A stretch of DNA of 64,000 nucleotides, from contig NZ_JAAGNX010000001.1 of the NCBI RefSeq assembly GCF_010500615.1, forward strand, positions 310,001 through 374,000, written 5' to 3'. This DNA comes from Oceanipulchritudo coccoides (GTDB lineage Bacteria; Verrucomicrobiota; Verrucomicrobiia; Opitutales; Oceanipulchritudinaceae). Each line of letters starts with the position of its first letter. The stretch's first letter is position 1. Positions 44,674 to 53,314 of this stretch are shown piece by piece. The position numbers and the translations under genes were made by a program. The notes below the pieces were generated by a model, which was given only the letters and a program-made list of their open reading frames with translations, did not search any database and was not told where the DNA came from.

Positions 44674-45938
44674 GTGATCCCAATGCCAACAGAACCGGCT
44701 ACAAGGAGACAAAGGTTGGGTGGATTCCAGCAGAGTGGAAAGTTGCGACAGGTGATAGCCTTACGACCCTCATTAGCAAAGGGGCATCCCCAAAGTGGCA
44801 AGGTTTTGATTATTGCGACTCTGGGATGCTTTTCATTACCAGCGAAAATGTCAGAGACGGATTCCTGGATATTTCAAGGCCGAAGTTTCTTCCGGTTGAG
44901 TTCAACAAGAAGTTGAAGCGAACTCAGCTCAGAGTGAATGATATTCTAATCAACCTGGTTGGCGCTTCTATTGGCAGATCTTGCAAGGTTGCCGATGATT
45001 TGGGAATATCTAATGTGAATCAAGCTGTCGCTGTTTTCCGAATGAAAGAAGCTGACCGAGTTGCCTTCACAGCTCTCTACTTCCAAGCACCTGACACAAT
45101 TCATCGCATTCTTGAAATGCAGGTTGATGCCGCTCGACCAAACATTTCCCTTAGAGATCTTCGAGATTTTTCAATTCCACTCCCACCTATCAACGAGCAA
45201 GCAAGGATTTCCACTATCCTCTCCACCTGCGACGAGGCGATTGAGGTGACGGACGATCTGATCAAAGCCAAGCAGCGGCAGAAGAAGGCCCTCATGCAGC
45301 AGCTCCTCACCGGCAAGAAACGCCTGCCGGGGTTTGAGGGGGAGTGGACTGAGACTATTTTGGACGACCTCTGTACGCGACTGAAGGACGTCGCAGACGA
45401 TCCTGAAGGCTATCCCGTCCTCAGCATCACTGCTGGAACCGGGTTCGTATCTCAACAAGACAAGTTCAGCCGTGTAATCGCCGGCAAGCAGGTCGAGAAC
45501 TACGTCGTGCTGAAACGTGGAGAGTTTGCTTACAACAAAGGGAACTCCTACCGCTACCCGCAGGGCTGCGTCTATCAACTCTCGGAATACGACGAGGGGT
45601 TGGTTCCCAATGTGTTCTACTCCTTCCGGCTGGATGAGGAGCAGGCGGACCCTGACTTCATCAAGCAGTATTTCCTCGCCGGGTTGCACAACAAGAATCT
45701 CTACCGCTGGATCAACTCCGGGGTAAGGAACAACGGATTGCTGAATCTGAACGCTTCCGACTTCTTCAAGCTGTCGATTGACCTGCCGCCACTTCCTGAA
45801 CAGAAGGCTATTGGGCGTGTCCTCTGCGAGGCGGACACTGAGATCAAGACGCTTGGTGAAAAGCTGAACGCCCTCAAGCAGCAGAAAAAAGCTCTCATGC
45901 AAAAGCTCCTCACCGGCCAAGTCCGCGTGAAGGTCTGA
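44670..45938 (+). CDS. hsdS: Type I specificity subunit HsdS
   Basis: 422 residues with two target-recognition domains (~10-190 and ~225-380), each followed by a conserved helical region with near-repeated sequences: KAKQRQKKALMQQLLTGKK in the middle and LKQQKKALMQKLLTGQ at the end. These repeats separate and orient the two half-site readers, so the target is a bipartite sequence with a fixed spacer. The first TRD is AT-richer than the surrounding DNA, in keeping with TRD swapping. The start overlaps the hsdM stop; hsdR begins 13 bases downstream. Confidence 0.93.
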   Translation: MSDPNANRTGYKETKVGWIPAEWKVATGDSLTTLISKGASPKWQGFDYCDSGMLFITSENVRDGFLDISRPKFLPVEFNKKLKRTQLRVNDILINLVGASIGRSCKVADDLGISNVNQAVAVFRMKEADRVAFTALYFQAPDTIHRILEMQVDAARPNISLRDLRDFSIPLPPINEQARISTILSTCDEAIEVTDDLIKAKQRQKKALMQQLLTGKKRLPGFEGEWTETILDDLCTRLKDVADDPEGYPVLSITAGTGFVSQQDKFSRVIAGKQVENYVVLKRGEFAYNKGNSYRYPQGCVYQLSEYDEGLVPNVFYSFRLDEEQADPDFIKQYFLAGLHNKNLYRWINSGVRNNGLLNLNASDFFKLSIDLPPLPEQKAIGRVLCEADTEIKTLGEKLNALKQQKKALMQKLLTGQVRVKV

Positions 45939-45951
45939 ACTTAATCTAATC

Positions 45952-48900
45952 ATGGAAGAGCAGACTCCTTACCAAACCCCGAGCTACCTCGAGAAGGTGC
46001 AGAGCCAGCTTCCGGCCCTGCAGCTCCTCATCGAGATGGGCTGGGAATACCTTCCTCCCGAGAGATGCAATGACCTGCGTGGCGGGCGGATGGGGGCCGC
46101 CATCCTCGAACCGATCCTCACCGAGTTCATCCGGAAGAACGGCCGCTACACCTTTAAGGGGCGAGAGCACGTATTCACCGAGAACGCCATCGCCAACGCG
46201 GTGCAGGCGCTCAAGGCGTTCCGGGCCACCGGAGCGATTCACCAGAATGAGGAGGTCTACGACCTGCTCTGCCTCGGCACCGCAGTACCCCAGACGGTGG
46301 ACGGCGACACCAAGAGCTTTTCCATCGCCTACATCGACTGGAAGAACCCGGAGAACAACCGCTACCACTGCACCGCCGAGTTCAAGGTGGAGCGGGTCGG
46401 CCTGCAGAAGCACTACATCCCGGACATCGTACTCTTCATCAACGGGATCCCGGTGGGCGTGATCGAGTGCAAGCGCAGCGCCTATAGCGACTTGAAGAAG
46501 CAGCCTATCGAGATGGCCATTGCACAGCTTCAGGCTTACCAGCAGAAGGACGGAATACCACAGTTGTTCCTATATTCCGAACTCCTTTTCGCCCTCGCGC
46601 GGGACAAGGCCGAATACGGGACAACCGGGACGCCCCGAAAGTTCTGGACCGTTTGGCGGGAGCATGGATTGGATGAGTCCATCGGCGAGCTGATCAGCCG
46701 TCCGCTGCCGGAGGACTCCCCACTGTTGGAGACGCCCTTCGAGAAGGAGGCCGGGGCCTTCCTGAAGCTCCAGAACGAGGGACGGCAAGTCTACGAGCAA
46801 GACCGAGCCATCTACGCCCTGTGCCGTCCGGAGCGCCTGCTGCAGCTGACCTACCAATACATCGTCTTCGACAACGGGGTGAAGAAGATCGCCCGCTACC
46901 AGCAGTTCTTTGCGGTGCAGGACATCCTGAAGCGGATCCGGGGCGGCGATGTGTCCGAACCCCGCGCTGGCGGGGTGGTCTGGCACACCCAGGGCAGCGG
47001 CAAGTCATTGACCATGGTGATGCTAGCCAAGGCCCTCGCTCTGGCCCCGGACATCCTGACCCCGAAGGTGATCCTGGTGACCGACCGGATCGACCTCGAC
47101 AACCAGATCCTGGGCACCTTCCGTGCCTGCGGTCTGGAGCCCGAACAAGCGAGCACCGGGGAACACCTCGTTCAGCTCCTGAGTGACGACAAAGCACACG
47201 TCGTTACGACCCTGATCCACAAATTCGAGGCGGCGGCGAAGAACCGGAACCTAAAGGAAGCCACTCGCGACACCTTCGTCCTCGTCGATGAGGGACACCG
47301 GAGCAACTACTCGGAACACCATGCCCGGATGAAACTGGCGCTCAAAGGTGCCTGCTTTATTGCGTTCACCGGGACCCCGCTGGCTAAAAACGCGAAGAAA
47401 AATACCTTCGCCAAATTTGGTGCGCTTTATACACCGCCCTACACGATTTCACGGGCGGTCGCAGATGGGGCAGTGACACCGCTTCTCTACGAAGCCCGGC
47501 ATGTGCCGCAGGACGTTGATCAGGGCCCCATCGACAGCTGGTTTGAGAAGCTCACACTTGGCTTGAGCGAGAATCAACAGGCCGACCTGAAGCGGAAATT
47601 TTCTTCAGAGCGGCAACTCAACAAGGCTGAGCAGAAGGTGCGGATGATCGCGTGGGATGTCTCCCTGCATTACGCGATGAACTACCAGGGTACTGGCATG
47701 AAAGGGCAGTTGGTCGCCCCGGACAAGGCAACTGCATTGCTGTATAAGGAATGCTTCGATGAATTTGGACAGATCAGAACGGAGGTTCTGATTTCGGGTC
47801 CGAATGCCAGAGAGGGCGATGAGAGTGACAAAAAGGGTCCTTCTGCACAGGAGAAAGCCTTCTGGGAGCGGATGATGGACCGCTACGGGACCGAGGAGAA
47901 ATACAACAAGCAACTGATCAATGCTTTCAAGAAGGGGGAGGATCCGGAAGTCATCATCGTGGTTGACAAGCTGCTGACCGGATTCGATGCGCCTTGCAAC
48001 ACGGTGCTTTACCTGGCCCGGAGCTTGAAGGGGCACACACTCCTTCAGGCGATCGCCCGGGTGAACCGGCTCTTCGATGGTAAGGAATATGGGCTGATTC
48101 TTGACTACAGTGGGGTGATTAAGGAGCTGGACGACGCGATCGACTTCTATGCTCAGCTGGCAGACTTCGACGAGTCGGATCTCGCGGAGACGGTCCACTA
48201 CCTTGAGGAGGTTACTGCCAAGTTGCCACAGTATCACTCAGATCTTTGGGAGCTGTTTCCCGGCATGAAGGGAACTACAGACGCGGAGGCTTTTGCCGAG
48301 AGCCTGCGTGACGAAGAGAAGCGGAACCGATTCTACGACCGCTTTAATTTGTTCTCGCGGACGCTCGCGATGGCTCTGGCTTCGACGAACTTCCTCGAAA
48401 AAACACCGGACAATACGATTCAGCGCTATAAACAAGACCTGAAGTTCTTCGCCAACCTTCGGGCGGAAGCCTCCATCCGCTTCCAGGAGCGTATAGACTT
48501 CTCCGAATACGAACCGAAGATACGGAAACTCATCGATACTCACGTCAGCGCCGGCGAGATCATGCAGCTTTGTGATCCTATTAATCTTTTCGACGCTAAT
48601 GAACGACAAGAGGTCCTTGAGGACCAAGGGAAGAGTACCGAGGCCAAAGCGGACATGATTGCATCGGCGACGCAGAGGACGATCGAGCAGGAAATGGAGA
48701 AGGATCCGGCCTTCTACGCCAAATTCTCAAAAATGCTCAGTGATGTACTGGAAGCACTGCACAAGAAGCGCATGGAGGCCATCGAGGCGCTTGAGAAGAT
48801 CAAGGACATCGCCACCAAGGTTACTACCCATACGGATGACAACGTGCCGGAGGAACTGGCTGCCCGCGACATGGCCCGACGCTACTACGGCGTCGTGAGG

Positions 48901-49149
48901 GAGGAGATGAAGGAATACAAAGCTGAGCCGAAAGCTGCTATCCGGATCGCCTTGGAAATTCAGGAACGCCTTGGAGAGCATAAGATCCGGGACTTTCGGG
49001 ATAATCCGGATGCGCTCAATCGGATGCGAAACGAGATCGATGATATCTTCTTCGAGGTAATCGATGACATGGGTCTTGAGATTCCTCTCGAGGTGCAGGA
49101 CATGCTGATCGACAAGTGCATCGAGATTACGATTGCCAATGAAGATTGA
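45952..49149 (+). CDS. hsdR: Type I restriction endonuclease subunit HsdR
   Basis: 1065 residues. The N-terminal nuclease domain has PDIVLFINGIPVGVIECK (PD...ExK type). Two RecA-like motor domains follow: Walker A HTQGSGKSLTMV (Lys351), DEAD-like LVDEGHRSNYSEH, motif III FTGTPL, and the C-terminal motor motifs LLTGFDAP and QAIARVNR. A helical C-terminal region would contact HsdM. It translocates DNA with ATP and cuts at collision points. The length is normal and the frame intact, so the system looks functional. The last gene of the operon overlaps its end by 11 bases. Confidence 0.94.
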   Translation: MEEQTPYQTPSYLEKVQSQLPALQLLIEMGWEYLPPERCNDLRGGRMGAAILEPILTEFIRKNGRYTFKGREHVFTENAIANAVQALKAFRATGAIHQNEEVYDLLCLGTAVPQTVDGDTKSFSIAYIDWKNPENNRYHCTAEFKVERVGLQKHYIPDIVLFINGIPVGVIECKRSAYSDLKKQPIEMAIAQLQAYQQKDGIPQLFLYSELLFALARDKAEYGTTGTPRKFWTVWREHGLDESIGELISRPLPEDSPLLETPFEKEAGAFLKLQNEGRQVYEQDRAIYALCRPERLLQLTYQYIVFDNGVKKIARYQQFFAVQDILKRIRGGDVSEPRAGGVVWHTQGSGKSLTMVMLAKALALAPDILTPKVILVTDRIDLDNQILGTFRACGLEPEQASTGEHLVQLLSDDKAHVVTTLIHKFEAAAKNRNLKEATRDTFVLVDEGHRSNYSEHHARMKLALKGACFIAFTGTPLAKNAKKNTFAKFGALYTPPYTISRAVADGAVTPLLYEARHVPQDVDQGPIDSWFEKLTLGLSENQQADLKRKFSSERQLNKAEQKVRMIAWDVSLHYAMNYQGTGMKGQLVAPDKATALLYKECFDEFGQIRTEVLISGPNAREGDESDKKGPSAQEKAFWERMMDRYGTEEKYNKQLINAFKKGEDPEVIIVVDKLLTGFDAPCNTVLYLARSLKGHTLLQAIARVNRLFDGKEYGLILDYSGVIKELDDAIDFYAQLADFDESDLAETVHYLEEVTAKLPQYHSDLWELFPGMKGTTDAEAFAESLRDEEKRNRFYDRFNLFSRTLAMALASTNFLEKTPDNTIQRYKQDLKFFANLRAEASIRFQERIDFSEYEPKIRKLIDTHVSAGEIMQLCDPINLFDANERQEVLEDQGKSTEAKADMIASATQRTIEQEMEKDPAFYAKFSKMLSDVLEALHKKRMEAIEALEKIKDIATKVTTHTDDNVPEELAARDMARRYYGVVREEMKEYKAEPKAAIRIALEIQERLGEHKIRDFRDNPDALNRMRNEIDDIFFEVIDDMGLEIPLEVQDMLIDKCIEITIANED

Positions 49150-49882
49150 GCCTTCGGAGCAAATCCTCGTTTACGGCGAGCGACGCATCCCTTATCGTCT
49201 CCAGTTCTCAGATCGGAAACGGTTGCGAATCACCGTGAAGCCGGATCTCAATGTTGTGGCTAATGCTCCTAGCCATTACAGCGAGGAGGAGGCCAGGGAA
49301 GCCGTGCGTTCGAAGGCCCGCTGGATCCTTCGCCAGTTGGCTTCGTTTCAAGAGTTCCATCCGCTGCCGATGCCCCACAAGTATATTAGCGGCGAAACCT
49401 TTGTTTATCTTGGGAGGCAATATCGGCTGAAGGTTGAGACAGGAGACAGGACCCCTGCCAAGCTTCGCGGTCGGTATTTGTTTGTTACTGTGCCCGACAG
49501 GACTGACTCGACGAAAGTGAAGGCGGCAGTCGATGCTTGGTATCGCGTCCGTGCGGAAGAAGTCTTCCGTCGCTACCTTGAGGCTTGTATGGAAGTCGCT
49601 GGTCGCCACGGAATCAGCGAACCGGAACTCTCTATCCGGAATATGCGGACACGCTGGGGAAGCTGCAGCTCCGCCGGTAGGATCACCCTCAACCTGAAGC
49701 TGATCTATGCCCCGGTCCACTGTATCGAATACGTCATCATGCACGAACTTTGCCATCTCGCACACCATGACCACTCGCCAAGGTTTTATCGGCTACTGAC
49801 GCGCTGTATGCCCGATTGGGAGAAACGGCGCAAGGTCCTGTCGCAAGTAGTCTTTCTGAAAGCAGAGCCCTTGCGACTCTAA
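49139..49882 (+). CDS. YgjP/SprT-like zinc metallopeptidase
   Basis: 247 residues from the ATG at 49139; a TTG six bases upstream is also open. The C-terminal half carries the conserved RNMRTRWGSCSSAGRITLN and the zinc motif HELCHLAHHDHSPRFY (HExxH), as in the YgjP/DUF45 family. Such genes are often found as the last gene of type I restriction-modification operons. The function is not well established; a protease acting on the restriction complex or on DNA-bound proteins is an inference. It overlaps the end of hsdR by 11 bases, so coupled translation is expected. Confidence 0.85.
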   Translation: MKIEPSEQILVYGERRIPYRLQFSDRKRLRITVKPDLNVVANAPSHYSEEEAREAVRSKARWILRQLASFQEFHPLPMPHKYISGETFVYLGRQYRLKVETGDRTPAKLRGRYLFVTVPDRTDSTKVKAAVDAWYRVRAEEVFRRYLEACMEVAGRHGISEPELSIRNMRTRWGSCSSAGRITLNLKLIYAPVHCIEYVIMHELCHLAHHDHSPRFYRLLTRCMPDWEKRRKVLSQVVFLKAEPLRL

Positions 49883-50041
49883 TATGTCGCATGCTCCAGG
49901 TTTAAGCTGGTTAGGAGGTACTGCTGTTCTCCTGGGCTAATGATGTGAATCGTAGGACAGCAGTGGGCATTGCCTGACCAATCAATTCAGGGTAGGGGGA
50001 AGCGGCGATTGCCATGCTTCTGCAACCCCCAAAAAGAAAAC

Positions 50042-50101
50042 ACTCCATGGATTCTATATCAGGGCGCAGGAGGACCTGCGCCCTGATATAGATCTTGGAG
50101 T
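50042..50101. repeat. Very strong hairpin downstream of the restriction-modification operon
   Basis: A perfect 18-bp inverted repeat (50053-50070 and 50075-50092; arm core ATATCAGGGCGCAGG) with the 4-base loop AGGA, enclosed by a further 6-bp pair ACTCCA/TGGAGT (50042-50047, 50096-50101). No T tract follows on either side. It may end transcription, or mark a recombination junction between the defence block and the broken-gene block. Confidence 0.75.
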
Positions 50102-50148
50102 CCGGCTTTGTGAGGCTTCCCTAACCCCGCCAATCACCTCAAAGTTAA

Positions 50149-51228
50149 TTTTACTCCGGGTCCTTAACCGGGTTCATCAATACCCCCGACAGCGAGGTGG
50201 ATTTCATCCTGGAGTCGCCCACCCGCCTGCTGGGCAGCCACACCAACCTGCAGCCACTGCCCAGTGCCGTGCATGGCACACGCACCTTCTACGGGGCCCG
50301 GTTCTTCAACCAGGCGATGCCGATCGAGGGCGGTGAGGCACCGCTCGTGCAGAACCTGGCAGACGGCGAGACAGGGGATTCCTTTGACAAGGTGATGGGA
50401 AAGCATCTGGGAGCGGTCTTCAATGATTCGGACCAGCCCCTGGTTGTCAGCAATATCACAGACGATGAGATCGAGCTCCAGACCCCCAACGGCGAGAAGA
50501 TCATCAAGGACCTCTACAGGAACTTCCTCTTTAACCGCAAAAGCGCCATCTCCAACACCCCGCTGGTGAAGAAGGGCGACACCGTAAAGCCCGGACAGAT
50601 TCTCGCCAAGAGCAACTACACCGATGACCAGGGCAACCAGGCGATGGGCCTCAACGCCCGGATCGCCGTGATCCCCTACAAGGGCGCCTCCATGGATGAT
50701 GCGATCGTTATCAGCGAACGCTTCGCCAAGCGGCTCAAGTCCCAGGCCGCCTACGCCCGGTCAATGGACTACAAGAACGGCATCAAGGGCGGCAAGGGAC
50801 ACTACCAGGGGCTGTTCCGGGACAAGTTTGAGAACAGGCAACTGGACAAGCTGGACAAGGATGGTGTCGTCCAAGTCGGCCAGGTGCTGGAGCAGGGGGA
50901 TCCGATCATCCTGGCATCCAAGCCAAGGATGATATCCAGCCAGAACCTGGACCTTGGCGGGCTCTCCCGCTTCATGCAGAACTCACGCGCAGATGCGTCC
51001 GAAGTATGGGACCACGAATCGCCCGGGAAAGTGATCAATGTCACCCGTACCCGCAATGGGGTGAAGGTGGATAATTTTATTATTCTTTCTCAAAAGCCCC
51101 TTGAAGCGTGCGCGAAATTGGTGAAGTATAGTTACAGAAAGGTGCGGTTGGAATCTACCCTAAAACCTCAAAATATTATAATGAATGTACCTTTCCACAG
51201 CTTACAATTGTTATCATCCAGACACTGA
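50149..51228 (+). pseudogene. RNA polymerase beta-subunit-like (RpoB) fragment
   Basis: An open frame after a stop at 50146; the first plausible start is GTG at 50197. The region to ~51069 aligns by eye with the middle of bacterial RpoB: SPTRLLGSHTNLQPL and GARFFNQAMPIEGGEAPLV match the LIPFLEHDDANR/ANMQRQAVP region, and SAISNTPLVKKGDTVKPGQI, AMGLNARIAVIPYKGASMDD and AIVISERF match the NxxPxVxxGDxVxxGxxLAD ... MPWxGYNFEDAI(L)VSER region. It is strongly diverged and lacks both ends. At ~51070, where RpoB would continue to GDKMAGRHGNKG, the sequence turns AT-rich and similarity stops. It may come from a phage or plasmid polymerase. Probably not functional. Confidence 0.65.
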
Positions 51229-52318
51229 GATTTTCACAGACCGAGGATGGATACCCATATCTAAGATTACTACTGACAGCCACGTGGCTGCCTTGTTTGA
51301 CGTCGGTGATCCGGAGAACCGATTAAGATCCGGAGGTCCACCTACAGAGGAAATTGTTGCCCGGATGGTTCAACCCTCTGCGGTTGTCAGTTATCCCTAC
51401 TCTGGACAACTCTACGGGCTGGATGCCAGCCATTCTGCCTACCTGGTAACTCCAAACCACAGGATATGGAGGAAAGGTAACTCTAAAGCCTGCAGGGAAT
51501 GGTACTGCCGGGATGCACAGTCCGTTCATGGCACTAACCAACGCTTCATGATTGCTGCCAACTTTGACAGGGAAGTTGAGGACCCTCCCACGTTCGAGCT
51601 TCCAGAGGCTCACAATGCAAGGTCAGGTAAGGCCATGGATCATGTTTGCTCTTTCCCTTTTAACAGTTGGGTGAAGTTCATGGCCTTTTATCTGGCGGAT
51701 GGAAACGTCCAGCACAGCAATAAAGTAAGCCACACAATCGTGATTACCCGGAAGATACCAGAGAAGTTTATTTCAGACACACTCGATGAGATGGGACTCC
51801 CGTTTACCCGGGTAAACGACCAGTACATCATTGGTCCCAATAAGCCCCTGTCACGCTATCTGAGGTCCTTCGGGAAGGCTTTTAACAAGTTTGTCCCCAG
51901 GGAGATCCTGCAAGCCTCCACACAGGTCATGAGATTGTTTTTGGACACAATCTGGAAGTGTGACGGTGACCGAAATGGTGGCCCTAATTATTATACGATA
52001 TCGCCAAGGCTACGGGATGATATAGAGCGACTGTTAATTCTCACCGGTCATGCGGTAACGCTTCGTCAACGCGACAGGCGCAAGGAAAAACGCTTCTGTG
52101 AAGGCAGGCCTATTAACTCCAAATATGTCCTTCATGAGGCTCACAAGCTGGGGTATGCTACCGTTGGTACCAGCAAGAACTGGAACACTGCGTACTTTAA
52201 AGAATTCTTCCATGGCAACGTTTACTGTCCCTCTGTTCCCGGACTCGGTGTGGTACTTACCCGGTTCCGTGGCAAAACCATCTGGAACGGAAACTCCTTG
52301 TTAGAACTCAACGATTGA
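51185..52318 (+). CDS. Intein with LAGLIDADG-type homing endonuclease
   Basis: 377 residues, of which 9-370 form the intein. Splicing block A begins at Cys9 (CYHPDTEIFTDRGWIPISKI), block B is YLVTPNHRIW, the two homing endonuclease blocks are FMAFYLADGNV and LFLDTIWKCDGDRNGG, and block F/G is VYCPSVPGLGVVLTRFRGK leading to NGN-S, with Asn370 as the last intein residue and Ser as the first extein residue. The penultimate residue is Gly rather than the usual His. Only eight residues precede Cys9 (MYLSTAYN), a stop (TGA) lies just upstream, and the C-extein stops after SLLELND. The host protein is therefore lost. The frame is +1 relative to the RpoB-like fragment. Confidence 0.78.
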   Translation: MYLSTAYNCYHPDTEIFTDRGWIPISKITTDSHVAALFDVGDPENRLRSGGPPTEEIVARMVQPSAVVSYPYSGQLYGLDASHSAYLVTPNHRIWRKGNSKACREWYCRDAQSVHGTNQRFMIAANFDREVEDPPTFELPEAHNARSGKAMDHVCSFPFNSWVKFMAFYLADGNVQHSNKVSHTIVITRKIPEKFISDTLDEMGLPFTRVNDQYIIGPNKPLSRYLRSFGKAFNKFVPREILQASTQVMRLFLDTIWKCDGDRNGGPNYYTISPRLRDDIERLLILTGHAVTLRQRDRRKEKRFCEGRPINSKYVLHEAHKLGYATVGTSKNWNTAYFKEFFHGNVYCPSVPGLGVVLTRFRGKTIWNGNSLLELND

Positions 52319-52531
52319 ATTCAACCAGCAACAATTCAAGGAGCCTTGTCCCGGAAACCACGCAGAACTTTTCAGGAGGTTCCGGAATGGTTACCGGCTC
52401 CAGGGACTGGCAATGTGAAGTATGATGCCATAGACAAGCGGGAGATATTCAACCGACTGCTTATCGACACCTCCGACAAAAGGACACTTTACCAGTTGAG
52501 GTTCAAAGCAAAGTTGATTGGATTAGTATAA
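52319..52531 (+). pseudogene. Possible continuation of the intein's C-extein after an in-frame TGA
   Basis: Directly after the TGA that ends the intein frame, the same frame stays open for 70 codons (IQPATIQGALSRKPRRTFQE, VKYDAIDKREIFNRLLIDTS, YQLRFKAKLIGLV). A TTG at 52346 with AAGGAG upstream could start it as a separate 61-residue gene. The family was not recognised. Confidence 0.4.
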
Positions 52532-52783
52532 CTACTTGTCCCCAAGTGAGCCAATGTCCTTCCACCAAATATATGGCTTCCCGAGAAATATATAGCTCAA
52601 AGCGGCAACAATTGAGTTTCCGACCAATAAACCAACTGCGGTCGCCCGGAAAGAAAAGGTTGGCATGCTGTTCGCAAAATTATTACCAGTTCCAAAAAGA
52701 AAATCCGCCATAGTCAAACATGCGCTGGGGCCAAATATTACCCAAACGATTATAGTCAGGACATTGATAAACCTTTTTAGCAT
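52532..52783 (-). CDS. Small two-helix membrane protein
   Basis: 83 residues from the ATG at 52783, which has AGGA five bases upstream. Two hydrophobic helices (FINVLTIIVWVIFGPSACLT and RATAVGLLVGNSIVAALSYI) and a short polar tail (WWKDIGSLGDK). The frame is open further upstream, but that part contains an IS3-type transposase scrap and looks like an accidental fusion, so the shorter form is preferred. No family recognised. It lies between the intein block and the attC-like hairpin; a phage superinfection-exclusion or small-toxin type protein is possible but unsupported. Confidence 0.5.
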   Translation of the reverse strand: MLKRFINVLTIIVWVIFGPSACLTMADFLFGTGNNFANSMPTFSFRATAVGLLVGNSIVAALSYIFLGKPYIWWKDIGSLGDK

Positions 52784-53128
52784 CACTGTCCTATATGCTT
52801 TAGCTCCTTTGTGTGCCAGCAAAAAGGGAGAAGCGGGCCCTTGCCTCCCTGAAATCAAAACGCCTTCAGCGCCCGCTCCGGTGCCTTGCTGGGCAATTTT
52901 ACGCGCCCGCTCCACGGTCATGGCTGTAACGTATTCCTCCACGGTCTGCCCCCGGATGCCGGCGGCGGTCTGGATCATGACCTGCCCCCCTTTACTGGAC
53001 GGTTTCCAATGAGAGAGTCCTCGGGCTGCGGTCCATGTGTGCAGGCCGCTGAACTCGGGTCCATTGTCAATGGTGATCGCCTTAGGCAGTTGCTTACCGG
53101 ATCTCTCTCCCAATACGCAAACAAACAC
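52784..53128 (-). pseudogene. IS3-type transposase scrap fused to unrelated sequence
   Basis: The minus-strand frame begins KQLPKAITIDNGPEFSGLHT, matching the catalytic DNGPEF motif of IS3-family transposase (rve core), and continues TWTAARGLSHWKPSSKGG, like the LxxWxxxxGI...PxKP region. It then turns into sequence of unknown type (TVEEYVTAMTVERARKIAQQ). No start, no first half and no inverted repeats are attached. Confidence 0.55.
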
Positions 53129-53143
53129 TTAGCGGCGGATTTC

Positions 53144-53225
53144 GACCTAACTACGCTTTTTCCCTTCCATGGGTCTCCCAAGCTGCGCTTGGCTCAACCC
53201 ACCTCGGAAAAAAACGAGTTAGGTC
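53144..53225. repeat. attC-like imperfect palindrome
   Basis: The 82-base segment folds into one long hairpin: GACCTAACT/AGTTAGGTC outside, then TTTTT/AAAAA, TGGGT/ACCCA and CCAAGC/GCTTGG with loop TGC. The ends contain ACCTAAC and GTTAGGT, which fit the integron attC core boxes RYYYAAC and GTTRRRY, and the length is in the attC range. No integron integrase is in the window. Confidence 0.45.
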
Positions 53226-53276
53226 CCTCGCCGGGGGGACCGGCCTGCGGCCGACGATAAGTATTCGTAGCTAAAA

Positions 53277-53310
53277 AAGGCACCCCGGCCGCCATGCGGC
53301 GACCGGGATC
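53277..53310 (-). terminator. Rho-independent terminator of the minus-strand block
   Basis: On the minus strand, CCCGG...CCGGG with an inner GCCGC-ATG-GCGGC-type stem is followed by TTTTTT, immediately downstream of the DUF932 gene. Confidence 0.75.
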
Positions 53311-53314
53311 CCTT

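Noticed and set aside
49883..50148. Gene between the SprT-like protease and the polymerase fragment
   Set aside because: Only short frames; the only clear structure is the hairpin at 50042-50101.
51185..52318. The intein being inserted in the RpoB-like gene
   Set aside because: The frames differ, a stop precedes the intein frame, and the residues flanking the intein (STAYN, SLLELND) do not match any part of RpoB that I recognise.
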